This document shows, in pieces, positions 8,711 through 16,739 of a DNA stretch of 64,000 nucleotides; the stretch's first letter is position 1, and every line of letters begins with the position of its first letter. This stretch comes from Streptomyces viridochromogenes DSM 40736 (lineage in GTDB: Bacteria > Actinomycetota > Actinomycetes > Streptomycetales > Streptomycetaceae): NCBI RefSeq assembly GCF_000158955.1, contig NZ_GG657757.1, positions 4,320,561-4,384,560 of the forward strand. Reading direction: 5' to 3'. Under the pieces are notes generated by a model, which did not search any database, was not told the origin of the DNA, and saw only the letters and a program-made list of their open reading frames with translations. Both the position numbers and the translations under genes were made by a program.

Positions 8711-9643
8711 ATGCCAGCGAGCTATGCGTATCTCGGCCCCGAGGGCACTTTCACCGAAGTCGCCCTGCGCACCCTTCCCGAGGCCGCCACCCGGGAACTC
8801 ATTCCGTACGTGTCCGTCCAGTCCGCGCTCGACGCGGTACGAGCCGGCGAGGCCGAGGCCGCTTTCGTGCCGATCGAGAACTCCGTCGAGGGCGGCATCA
8901 CCACCACGCTCGACGAGCTGGTCGCCGGCGCGCCGCTGATGATCTACCGCGAGGTGCTGCTGTCGATCACCTTCGCGCTGCTGGTCCGCCCGGGTACCGA
9001 GCTGTCCGACATCAAGACGGTCTCCGCCCATCCGGCCGCCCAGCCGCAGGTGCGCAACTGGCTGAAGAAGAACCTCCCCGACGCGCACTGGGAGTCGGCC
9101 GCCTCGAACGCGGACGCGGCCCGGCTGGTCCAGGAGGGCCAGTACGACGCCGCCTTCGCCGGCGAGTTCGCCGCCGCCCGCTACGGCCTCGAGGCCCTGG
9201 AGACGGGGATCCACGACGCGGAGAACGCCCAGACGCGGTTCGTGCTGGTCGGCCGGCCCGCCCGGCCCGCGGCGCCGACCGGCGCGGACAAGACCTCCGT
9301 CGTGCTGTGGCAGCGCGACGACCACCCCGGCGGCCTGCGTGACCTGCTGGGCGAGTTCGCCACGCGCGGCATCAACCTGATGCTGCTCCAGTCCCGGCCC
9401 ACCGGTGCGGGTATCGGCAACTACTGCTTCTGCATCGACGCCGAGGGCCACATCTCCGACCGCCGGGTGGCCGAGGCCCTGATGGGCCTCAAGCGGATCT
9501 GCCTCCAGGTGCGCTACCTCGGCTCCTATCCCCGCGCGGACATGCAGCCGGGGGAGGTCCAGCCGCCCCGTCTGGGGACGTCGGACGAGGCGTTCGTGGC
9601 GGCGGCGGACTGGGTGGCGCAGTGCCAGGACGGGCGCTTCTAG
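8711..9643 (+). CDS. pheA: Prephenate dehydratase
   Basis: A 310-residue monofunctional prephenate dehydratase that converts prephenate to phenylpyruvate in phenylalanine synthesis. The N-terminal PDT domain starts SYAYLGPEGTFTEVAL and contains the substrate-binding block PIENSVEGGITTTLDEL. The ACT regulatory domain (residues ~195-275) includes the Phe-binding GALRDLL-like motif as GGLRDLLGEFATRGINLMLL, with the ESRP-equivalent as QSRPTG. The start at 8711 follows GGGTGAGG. It lies between dtpA and serS and is probably its own transcription unit, since 517 bp with DnaA boxes follow it. Confidence 0.95.
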   Translation: MPASYAYLGPEGTFTEVALRTLPEAATRELIPYVSVQSALDAVRAGEAEAAFVPIENSVEGGITTTLDELVAGAPLMIYREVLLSITFALLVRPGTELSDIKTVSAHPAAQPQVRNWLKKNLPDAHWESAASNADAARLVQEGQYDAAFAGEFAAARYGLEALETGIHDAENAQTRFVLVGRPARPAAPTGADKTSVVLWQRDDHPGGLRDLLGEFATRGINLMLLQSRPTGAGIGNYCFCIDAEGHISDRRVAEALMGLKRICLQVRYLGSYPRADMQPGEVQPPRLGTSDEAFVAAADWVAQCQDGRF

Positions 9644-9666
9644 GCGGTCGTACCTGCTGATTTTCG

Positions 9667-10004
9667 TTATCCACAGAAGTTATCCACAGGTCAGCTTCTC
9701 GACCTGGGGACAAGTCGACATCACAGCATGATTCAGTCGACAAATCGCCCTACGCGGTCTTGAGGGTCCATCGGTACGCAGATCGGCCTTCGTCCACCGT
9801 TTTCCCTTGTGTAACTCTTCAGGGGGACCCAATCCCACTCGAAAGTGAGGATAGGGCAGGTTTGTGCTGGGAATTCTGAGGGGTGATCCGGCCTTCCGGA
9901 GTGATCAATTCCGAAGTCCACAGATCTTCCACACAGCCTGTGGATAACTCTGCGCCGGGTGTGGATTCCTGTGGACAACCGAACCCCAAGTCCCGTTCCC
10001 CACA
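9667..10004. other. DnaA-box cluster in the pheA-serS intergenic region
   Basis: The 517-bp gap 9644-10160 holds no gene I can support. It contains two direct TTATCCACA boxes 13 bp apart (9667-9675, 9680-9688), an inverted TTATCCACA (9939-9947) and an inverted TTGTCCACA (9970-9978). Weaker boxes lie at 9914, 9925, 9960 and 9996. Streptomyces are known to have DnaA-box clusters outside oriC that titrate DnaA and influence initiation. No dnaA, dnaN or AT-rich unwinding element is seen here, so this is not oriC itself. The serS promoter must lie in the right half. Confidence 0.75.
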
Positions 10005-10160
10005 AGGAAGTCGAGTCAATGCGGCGCCCCGCGGATGCCTCGTACCGGCTAGAGTGCCGTCTTTTATTGACACTAGGTGCAATTCACCCATAACGGTACG
10101 TAATGCACGACCCGAATAGTGAGTCGTGAGCGGTCACCCCACACCGGTAGCCTTGACCGC

Positions 10161-11438
10161 GTGATTGACCTTCGCCTGCTCCGTGAGGACCCCGACCGTG
10201 TGCGCGCGTCGCAGCGCGCCCGTGGAGAGGACGTCGCGCTCGTCGACTCCCTCCTCTCTGCCGACGAGCGGCGCAGGTCGTCCGGCGTCCGCTTCGACGA
10301 GCTGCGCGCCGAGCAGAAGGCGCTCGGCAAGCTGATCCCCAAGGCGTCCGGGGACGAGAAGGCCGAGCTGCTGAAGAAGGCGAGCCGGCTCGCCGCCGAG
10401 GTCAAGGCCGCCGACGCGGAACGCGACGCGGCCGCCACCGAGACCCAGGAGCTGCTCCAGAGGCTCGGCAACCTGGTCCACCCGGACGTGCCCGTGGGCG
10501 GCGAGGAGGACTTCGTCACGCTGGAGACGCACGGCACGATCCGTGACTTCGGCGCCGAGGGCTTCGAGCCCAAGGACCACCTGGAGCTCGGCCAGATCCT
10601 CGGCGCGATCGACGTCGAGCGCGGCGCCAAGGTCTCCGGCTCGCGCTTCTACTTCCTGACGGGTGTCGGCGCCCTGCTGGAGCTCGCCCTGGTGAACGCG
10701 GCGATGGCCCAGGCCACCGCGGCCGGCTTCACGCCGATGCTGACCCCGGCCCTGGTCCGCCCCCAGTCCATGGCGGGCACGGGCTTCCTCGGCCAGGCCG
10801 CCCAGGACGTCTACCACCTCGCCGACGACGACCTGTACCTGGTCGGCACCTCCGAGGTCCCGCTCGCGGCGTACCACATGGACGAGATCCTCGACGCGGA
10901 CCGCCTCCCCCTGCGCTACGCGGGCTTCTCGCCCTGCTTCCGCCGCGAGGCCGGTTCGCACGGCAAGGACACCCGGGGCATCTTCCGCGTGCACCAGTTC
11001 GACAAGGTCGAGATGTTCTCCTACGTCGCCCCGGAGGACTCGCAGGCCGAGCACCAGCGGCTGCTGGAGTGGGAGAAGCAGTGGCTGACCTCGCTGGAGC
11101 TGCCGTTCCGGGTCATCGACGTCGCCTCCGCCGACCTCGGCTCCTCGGCCGCCCGTAAGTTCGACTGCGAGGCCTGGATCCCGACCCAGGGCAAGTACCG
11201 CGAGCTGACCTCGACCTCGGACTGCGCCGAGTTCCAGTCCCGCCGGCTGTCGATCCGGGTCCGTGACGGCAAGCAGGTTCGCCCGCTGGCCACGCTCAAC
11301 GGCACGCTGTGCGCCGTACCGCGCACGATCGTGGCGATCCTGGAGAACCACCAGCAGGCCGACGGCTCGGTGCGCGTGCCCGAGGTGCTGCGTCCGTACC
11401 TGGGCGGCCGGGAGGTCCTGGAGCCGGTGGCCAAGTGA
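10161..11438 (+). CDS. serS: Seryl-tRNA synthetase
   Basis: A 425-residue class II synthetase that charges tRNA-Ser (and tRNA-Sec where present). The GTG start at 10161 (VIDLRLLREDPD) matches the conserved N-terminus of SerRS, whose long antiparallel coiled-coil arm covers residues ~30-105 and binds the long variable arm of the tRNA. Motif 2 is FRREAGSHGKDTRGIFRVHQF, and motif 3 lies near LNGTLCAVPRTIVAILEN. The next gene starts inside the serS stop codon (GTGA overlap). A serine-tRNA-like RNA lies 0.9 kb downstream. Confidence 0.95.
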   Translation: MIDLRLLREDPDRVRASQRARGEDVALVDSLLSADERRRSSGVRFDELRAEQKALGKLIPKASGDEKAELLKKASRLAAEVKAADAERDAAATETQELLQRLGNLVHPDVPVGGEEDFVTLETHGTIRDFGAEGFEPKDHLELGQILGAIDVERGAKVSGSRFYFLTGVGALLELALVNAAMAQATAAGFTPMLTPALVRPQSMAGTGFLGQAAQDVYHLADDDLYLVGTSEVPLAAYHMDEILDADRLPLRYAGFSPCFRREAGSHGKDTRGIFRVHQFDKVEMFSYVAPEDSQAEHQRLLEWEKQWLTSLELPFRVIDVASADLGSSAARKFDCEAWIPTQGKYRELTSTSDCAEFQSRRLSIRVRDGKQVRPLATLNGTLCAVPRTIVAILENHQQADGSVRVPEVLRPYLGGREVLEPVAK

Positions 11439-12253
11439 GCGACACGGCCCCTTCGGGCGGCTTCCCGTACAAGCTGATCGCGACCGACCTCGACGGGACG
11501 CTGCTGCGTTCCGACGAGTCGGTGTCGCCCCGTACCCGTGACGCGCTCGCCGCTGCCGCCGCGGCGGGCGCCGCGCACATCGTCGTCACCGGCCGCGCGG
11601 TCCCCTGGACCCGGCCCATCCTCGACGAGCTCGGCTACCAGGGGCTGGCCGTCTGCGGCCAGGGCGCGCAGGTGTACGACGCCGGTGCCCACCGCCTGCT
11701 GACGTCGGTGACGCTGGACCGGCAGCTGGCCGGGGTGGCGCTGGCGAAGATCGAGGCGGAGGTCGGCCCGCTGTACCTGGCGGCGAGCCGCGACGGCCTG
11801 GACGGCGAGGTGCTGGTGGGCCCGGGCTACGCGGTCCAGGGGGCGCTCCCCGCGACCCCGTTCACGGACGCGTCGGACCTGTGGACCGCGCCCCTGAACA
11901 AGCTCTACATCCAGCACCCGACGCTGTCGGACGACGAGCTGTGCGAGGTGGCGACCCGGACCGCCGGTGGGTTCGTCAGCGTCGTCATGGCGGGCGAGGG
12001 CATAGTCGAGCTCCTTCCCCTGGGCCTGTCCAAGGCGACGGGCCTCTCCCTGGCGGCCCGTCGGCTCAAGGTGAAGGCGGCGGACACGATCGCCTTCGGC
12101 GACATGCCCAACGACCTGCCGATGTTCGCCTGGTCCTCCTACGGTGTCGCCATGGCCGACGCCCACGAGGAGTTGAAGGCGGTGGCCGACGAGGTGACGT
12201 CCTCGAACGAGGAGGACGGGATCGCCGTGGTGCTGGAGCGGTTGCTGAGCTGA
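11435..12253 (+). CDS. HAD-superfamily hydrolase, Cof type
   Basis: A 272-residue Cof/YwpJ-type phosphatase. HAD motif I is DLDGTLL near residue 17, motif II includes VVTGR, motif III is the Lys of LSKATG, and motif IV is FGDMPNDLPMF. These cytosolic enzymes dephosphorylate sugar phosphates or flavin-type substrates, and no specific substrate can be assigned. The GTG start at 11435 overlaps the serS stop, so it is probably translated with serS. A paralogue with the same architecture lies at 20278. Confidence 0.85.
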   Translation: MSDTAPSGGFPYKLIATDLDGTLLRSDESVSPRTRDALAAAAAAGAAHIVVTGRAVPWTRPILDELGYQGLAVCGQGAQVYDAGAHRLLTSVTLDRQLAGVALAKIEAEVGPLYLAASRDGLDGEVLVGPGYAVQGALPATPFTDASDLWTAPLNKLYIQHPTLSDDELCEVATRTAGGFVSVVMAGEGIVELLPLGLSKATGLSLAARRLKVKAADTIAFGDMPNDLPMFAWSSYGVAMADAHEELKAVADEVTSSNEEDGIAVVLERLLS

Positions 12254-12256
12254 GCC

Positions 12257-12329
12257 TTCAGGTCTTGCGCATTCGGGTCTTGCGCATTCAAGTCTTGAGC
12301 TCGGGTCTTGCGCATTCGGGTCTTGCGTG
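12257..12329 (+). repeat. Five imperfect 14-15 bp tandem repeats (TTCGGGTCTTGCGCA)
   Basis: Five consecutive units vary around TTCGGGTCTTGCGCA. They begin 3 bp after the HAD gene stop and end 5 bp before the 3' end of the tRNA-like RNA on the other strand. No protein product is likely. Their role is unknown. Confidence 0.8.
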
Positions 12330-12330
12330 C

Positions 12331-12438
<108 letters not shown>

Positions 12439-12706
12439 GGGTGGGCGGCCCACGCGAGTGCGATGTCGCGTGCTCGAAGCGGCCGCCCCGGGCAGCTCCC
12501 CGTGTGGGGCGAGCTCTACGGAGCCGGTAGCGACTACTCCGGAGCCCGCCGCGGGCTGCCCTGAAGGGAGCTGGACGTACTGCCGTGCATGGACATCGTC
12601 CCGCTCCTCTCCCAGAACTCGGCGCCGGACTTCCTCGCCCGGCGGGGTGAACACCACCACTCTGCCCGCCGGGTGAATGGGACGCCACCGATTAAATCGC
12701 CCGGCC
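12439..12706. other. 268-bp gap upstream of the tRNA-like RNA, no gene supported
   Basis: This stretch precedes the tRNA-like RNA on its own strand and should hold its promoter. It is GC-rich with several local hairpins. Open frames cross it on both strands, but none has a ribosome site plus clear third-position bias, so I assign nothing. Confidence 0.4.
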
Positions 12707-12943
12707 TCAGCGCCTGCGCCACCTGCGTCGGCGGGACTTGCTGAAGAACCAGCCCGCGGGCGGCTCGTCGGAGCGCCAGGGCTGGGGCTCCGGCTCCTCG
12801 CGCCGCCAGCGCTCGGCGAGCATCCGGGCACGGGCGGACGGCTCGGAGGTCTCGGCGGAGCGTATGAAGTCCTCGTCCAGAACGAGGTCGTCCCAGGCGT
12901 CGTCCTGACCGCCGTCCTCGTGCTGAGCCTTCTCGCCCGCCAT
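12707..12943 (-). CDS. Small conserved hypothetical protein
   Basis: A 78-residue soluble protein. The start at 12943 (MAGEKAQHEDGGQDD) is chosen because AAGGAGA lies 7 bases upstream; an in-frame codon further up lacks such a site. It has an acidic N-terminus and ends in an Arg-rich tail (SKSRRRRWRRR). No family or function is recognised. It lies between the ABC operon, also on the minus strand, and the tRNA-like RNA. Confidence 0.6.
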   Translation of the reverse strand: MAGEKAQHEDGGQDDAWDDLVLDEDFIRSAETSEPSARARMLAERWRREEPEPQPWRSDEPPAGWFFSKSRRRRWRRR

Positions 12944-13045
12944 CCCTGTCTCCTTCCGGCCGTCCAACTCCCGTGTGGTGCCCCTACATCCCGTTTGCCC
13001 AGTGTGCCCGGACAGGGGTGAAGCCCCCGTCAGGGCCCGGGACCG

Positions 13046-13765
13046 TCACTCCTCGCCGGCGAGCGTGAGCGAGCGCAGCTTCTGGCCGGCGTACCAGGTG
13101 GCCAGGACCGTGACGGCCACCAGCAGCACCGTCGCCGTGGTCAGGCCGACGTCGGAGCTCACCAGGTCCCCGCCGGACACCTTCTGGGCCACGGCCAGGG
13201 ACCACTGCTGGACGCTCAGCGTGCGGGCGCCCGGCACCAGGGAGCCGAACAGGGCCTCCCAGACCAGCGCGTAGACGAGGCCGAACACCACCGCGTGCCG
13301 GGAGACCGTGCCGAGCAGCAGGAACAGCGCCGCGTACGCGATGGACGCGACCAGGGCGGCGACCGTGTAGGCGACGGCGATCTGCTGGCCGTTGCCGTTC
13401 AGGATGAACCCGGCGATGAGCGTCGGCACCGCCGAGAACACCATGGTCACGGCGATCGCGACGATCAGCTTGGTGAAGATGATCGTGGGTCGTTTGATCG
13501 GCTTGGACAGCAGGTACACCACCGAGCCGTCGTCGATCTCCGGCCCGATCGCGCCGGTCCCGGCGATGACGCCGATCAGGGGCACCATCGTCGCGAGGGC
13601 GAGGCCGCCCAGCAGGTCCGACGCCGTCTGGTCGTCCGCTCCGGCCAGTGCGCGCACCGCCACGGAGATCACGATCAGCAGCAGCGGCAGGGCACCGAGG
13701 ATGAGGGCCCGGCGCCGGCCGAGCAGGGCCCGGTACGTGAGCCGGGCGACTGTGGGGTCGTACAT
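13046..13765 (-). CDS. ABC-2 type transporter permease
   Basis: A 239-residue inner-membrane protein with six predicted helices, starting after MYDPTVARLTYRALLGRRRA. The family motif region GPEIDDGSVVYLLSKPIKR lies between helices 2 and 3, as in Nat/ABC-2 exporters. It is the last gene of a four-gene minus-strand operon made of two ATPase-permease pairs and lies 9 bp after its ATPase. The exported substrate is unknown. Confidence 0.85.
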   Translation of the reverse strand: MYDPTVARLTYRALLGRRRALILGALPLLLIVISVAVRALAGADDQTASDLLGGLALATMVPLIGVIAGTGAIGPEIDDGSVVYLLSKPIKRPTIIFTKLIVAIAVTMVFSAVPTLIAGFILNGNGQQIAVAYTVAALVASIAYAALFLLLGTVSRHAVVFGLVYALVWEALFGSLVPGARTLSVQQWSLAVAQKVSGGDLVSSDVGLTTATVLLVAVTVLATWYAGQKLRSLTLAGEE

Positions 13766-13774
13766 CAGGGCCTC

Positions 13775-14686
13775 CTACGCCGCGACCAGGTACGAGAAGA
13801 CGGACTCGAGGGACTCGTCGGACGGCGAGACCGTGAGCAGCCGGATGCCGTGGTCCCTGGCCACCCGCGGCAGCAGGGCCGTGAAGCGGCCGAAGTCGAC
13901 GGCCTGGATGCGCAGCGCGCCCTCGGCGAGGTCGACCTCGATGCCGGACGTCGAGGGGTCGGCGATCAGCGCGGCCGCGAGGGCGCGGTCGTCACTGGAG
14001 CGCACCAGGTAGCGGTGCGGGCGGTCGGTCATCAGACGGCGGATCTTGCGGAAGTCACCGCTCGCCGCGTGCCGGCCGGCGACGACGACCTCGATGTGCC
14101 AGGCGAGTTGCTCGACCTCTTCGAGGATGTGGGACGAGAACAGCACCGTGCGGCCCTCGTCGCCCATGCGCCGCAGCAGTTCCATCAGCTGCATGCGCTG
14201 GCGCGGGTCCATGCCGTTGAAGGGTTCGTCCAGCAGGAGCAGCGACGGGTCGTGGACCAGGGCGGAGGCCATCTTCACGCGCTGGCGCATGCCCTTGGAG
14301 TACGTCTGGATCTTGCGGTCCTGCGCGTACTCCATCTCGACCGTGGCGAGCGCCTTCTGGGCCGCCTTGGCGCCGAGGCCGTGCAGCTCGGCGTTGGCGA
14401 GGACGAACTCCTTCCCGGTGAGGAAGTCGTACATCGCCTCGCGCTCGGGTACGACGCCGATGTGCCGGTAGATCTGCTCGTTGCGCCACACCGGCTGGCC
14501 GTCGAGCGTGACCGTGCCGGTGGAGGGGGCGAGGAAGCCGCCCATCATGTTGATGAGGGTGGACTTTCCGGCGCCGTTGGGGCCGAGCAGGCCCGTGACG
14601 CCGGGGCCGACGGTCATGGTGATGTCGTTGACGGCGACCACGTTGCCGAACCAGCGGGAGACGTGGTCGATGGAGAGCGTGGTCAC
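13775..14686 (-). CDS. ABC transporter ATP-binding protein
   Basis: A 303-residue ATPase. Walker A is GPNGAGKST, the signature region is TYSKGMRQRVKMASALVHDP, Walker B is LLLLDEPFNGMD, and the switch His lies in LFSSHILEEVEQ. The GTG start at 14686 (VTTLSIDHVSRWFG) overlaps the stop of the upstream permease by 4 bp, so they are coupled. A C-terminal ~80-residue extension is typical of ABC-2 exporters of this group. It powers the permease at 13046. Confidence 0.9.
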   Translation of the reverse strand: MTTLSIDHVSRWFGNVVAVNDITMTVGPGVTGLLGPNGAGKSTLINMMGGFLAPSTGTVTLDGQPVWRNEQIYRHIGVVPEREAMYDFLTGKEFVLANAELHGLGAKAAQKALATVEMEYAQDRKIQTYSKGMRQRVKMASALVHDPSLLLLDEPFNGMDPRQRMQLMELLRRMGDEGRTVLFSSHILEEVEQLAWHIEVVVAGRHAASGDFRKIRRLMTDRPHRYLVRSSDDRALAAALIADPSTSGIEVDLAEGALRIQAVDFGRFTALLPRVARDHGIRLLTVSPSDESLESVFSYLVAA

Positions 14687-15600
14687 AGGCCCACCTTCTT
14701 GTAGCGGCGCATCAGGAGTCCGTAGCTCGCGGCGATCAGGCCCAGAGCGACCAGGACGTAGACGACGCCCTCCCCGTGGCCGGGGCCCACCCCGCCGGGG
14801 AAGGCGGAGGTCGCGCCGAGGAACGCGGACTGCACCCCGTCGACGAGCGTGATCGGGGAGAACAGTCCGATCCACGGCACGGCGTCGCTGCTGCCCTGCG
14901 CGTCGGCGATGGCCTGGAGGGTGGAGACGGCACCGTAGGTGATGGTCAGCACGGCGATCACGGCCGCGATGCCGAAGCCGCGGCGCGGGGTGAAGGACGC
15001 GATGACCAGGCCGATGCCGGCGAACAGCAGTGAGAGCAGCGCCACGGAAACCAGTCCCTGTGCGAATCCCTTGGTCTGGTCGGCGAAGTCGAGCTTGGCC
15101 AGCAGCGCGCCCACGTAGAGCACGAGCAGGGGCGCCGCGGTCAAGATGAACAGGGCCGAGGCCAGCGCCGCGAACTTGGCGCGGACGTAGTCGGCGGTCT
15201 CGATGGGCCGCGAGAAGTACAGCGGCACGGTCTTGAAGCGCAGGTCGCGCGAGACGGACTGGGGGGCCTGCGAGGCGACGTACAGGCTGATGACCGCCTG
15301 CATGACGATCGCGTTGCGCGTGTAGTCCAGCGGCAGGGCGCCCGCCTTGGTGGCGACCGCGACGGCGACGATGATGGCCGCGGGCACGCACATCACCACG
15401 AACAGCAGCATCGGCAGCACCTTGGACTTGACCGAGCGGCCGAGGCCGTAGGAGCCGCGCAGGGACTGCGAGTACAGGGAGCGGCGGGCGTAGGCACGGC
15501 CCAGGCGGGGGCCGTCGTAGTTGCGGTAGCCGATGTTGTGGATGCGGGTCTGGTCACCGGGTGCCGGGGCGGGTGTCCCCGTGGAGTGCTCAACCGCCAT
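14683..15600 (-). CDS. ABC-2 type transporter permease
   Basis: A 305-residue membrane protein with about six helices. Its N-terminal part (YRNYDGPRLGRAYARRSLY) is a feature of actinobacterial ABC permeases of this type. The start at 15600 (MAVEHSTG) is preceded by AAGGAGG on the minus strand; an upstream in-frame start would run deeper into the ATPase gene. It overlaps the ATPase genes on both sides, and the stop overlap with 13775-14686 is GTGA. Confidence 0.85.
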   Translation of the reverse strand: MAVEHSTGTPAPAPGDQTRIHNIGYRNYDGPRLGRAYARRSLYSQSLRGSYGLGRSVKSKVLPMLLFVVMCVPAAIIVAVAVATKAGALPLDYTRNAIVMQAVISLYVASQAPQSVSRDLRFKTVPLYFSRPIETADYVRAKFAALASALFILTAAPLLVLYVGALLAKLDFADQTKGFAQGLVSVALLSLLFAGIGLVIASFTPRRGFGIAAVIAVLTITYGAVSTLQAIADAQGSSDAVPWIGLFSPITLVDGVQSAFLGATSAFPGGVGPGHGEGVVYVLVALGLIAASYGLLMRRYKKVGL

Positions 15601-16558
15601 GGCCGACCGCCTCCTTCCGCTGCTCGTGCTCGTCACTGCTCTTGAAGACCTCGGCGATGTGGTGCCGGCGCTGCTCCATGCGCACCAGGCCGAGTCCGAG
15701 GTCCGCGATCACGTCCCGGACCAGGTCGTAGGTCTCCTCGCCCTGTGCGGTGAGCAGCAGGATGTGGCCGGCGCCCGGCAGGCCGCCGCCGTCCTCGACG
15801 CTGACCCCGCGCGCGTGCAGCGCGTCGCGCACCGCGTGGGTGCCGTCCGGGTGTTCGTCGGTGTCGGTGACCTCGATCGCGAGGGTCGTGGTGGTCTGCG
15901 TGAAGTCCGTGGTGGAGCTGGAGCGCAGGAGCTTGCCGCCGTCGATGACGACGACGTGGTCGCAGGTGCGCTCCAGTTCGCCCAGCAGGTGCGAGGTGAC
16001 CAGGACCGAGATGCCGAAGTCGGTGTGGATCCGGCGGATCAGGCCGAGCATCTCGTCGCGGCCGACCGGGTCGAGGCCGTTGGTCGGCTCGTCCAGGAAG
16101 ACCAGCTGCGGGTCGTGCACGAGGGCCTGAGCGAGTTTCACGCGCTGCTTCATGCCGGTCGAGTAGCCGCCGATGGGGCGGTAGCGCTCCTCGTACAGGC
16201 CGACGTGGCGCAGCGTGTCGGCGGTGCGTTCGCGCGCGGCGGTGGGCGGCAGGCCGGACATGCGCGCCATGTGGACGACGAACTCGGTGGCCGAGACGTC
16301 CGGCGGCAGGCAGTCGTGCTCGGGCATGTAGCCGACCCGCTCGCGGATGTCGGCGCCCTTGGAGGCGACATCGAGTCCGAGCACTTCGGCGCGGCCCTCG
16401 GTGGCGGGGGACAGACCCAGCAGGATCTTGATCAGTGTGGACTTGCCGGCCCCGTTGGCTCCGACGAGTCCGGTCACACCGGGCCCGACGTCCACGGAGA
16501 GCCGGTCAAGCGCGGTCACCCGGGGGAACCGCTTGCTCAGGCTTTCGGTCGCGATCAC
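15590..16558 (-). CDS. ABC transporter ATP-binding protein
   Basis: A 322-residue ATPase that opens the operon. Walker A is GANGAGKST, the signature is YSTGMKQRVKLAQALVHDP, and Walker B is LVFLDEPTNGLD. Two GTG codons compete for the start. The one at 16558 (VIATESLSKRFP) has GAAGG six bases upstream, while 16564 has it immediately adjacent, so I chose 16558. Its partner is the permease at 14683. The operon promoter lies in the gap up to 16740, shared with the divergent EphD-like gene and its palindrome. Confidence 0.88.
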   Translation of the reverse strand: MIATESLSKRFPRVTALDRLSVDVGPGVTGLVGANGAGKSTLIKILLGLSPATEGRAEVLGLDVASKGADIRERVGYMPEHDCLPPDVSATEFVVHMARMSGLPPTAARERTADTLRHVGLYEERYRPIGGYSTGMKQRVKLAQALVHDPQLVFLDEPTNGLDPVGRDEMLGLIRRIHTDFGISVLVTSHLLGELERTCDHVVVIDGGKLLRSSSTTDFTQTTTTLAIEVTDTDEHPDGTHAVRDALHARGVSVEDGGGLPGAGHILLLTAQGEETYDLVRDVIADLGLGLVRMEQRRHHIAEVFKSSDEHEQRKEAVGHGG

Positions 16559-16660
16559 AGTCACCCTTCGACGGTAGGGGCCGTGAACGTGGCGGTCGTC
16601 ACTCCGCAGAGCTGTCTTCACATCAGCCTGGAGTATTACGGGCCCTTAGGGGAGCTGGTT

Positions 16661-16694
16661 CTCGGGGGTTACCACGGCCGTGGTAACCCCCGAG
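16661..16694. promoter_or_regulatory. 34-bp perfect palindrome in a divergent promoter region (operator candidate)
   Basis: The left half CTCGGGGGTTACCACGG is followed without a loop by its exact complement. It is centred 62 bp upstream of the EphD-like start and about 120 bp from the ABC operon start. In a divergent intergenic region a terminator is not expected, so a repressor or activator site is likelier. Confidence 0.55.
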
Positions 16695-16739
16695 GGCCGC
16701 CCTATTGACGACTTCTCTAACAACTGCCAGATTCGCCGG

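Noticed and set aside
9644..10160. oriC
   Set aside because: There are too few boxes, and no dnaA/dnaN or gyrase genes are nearby.
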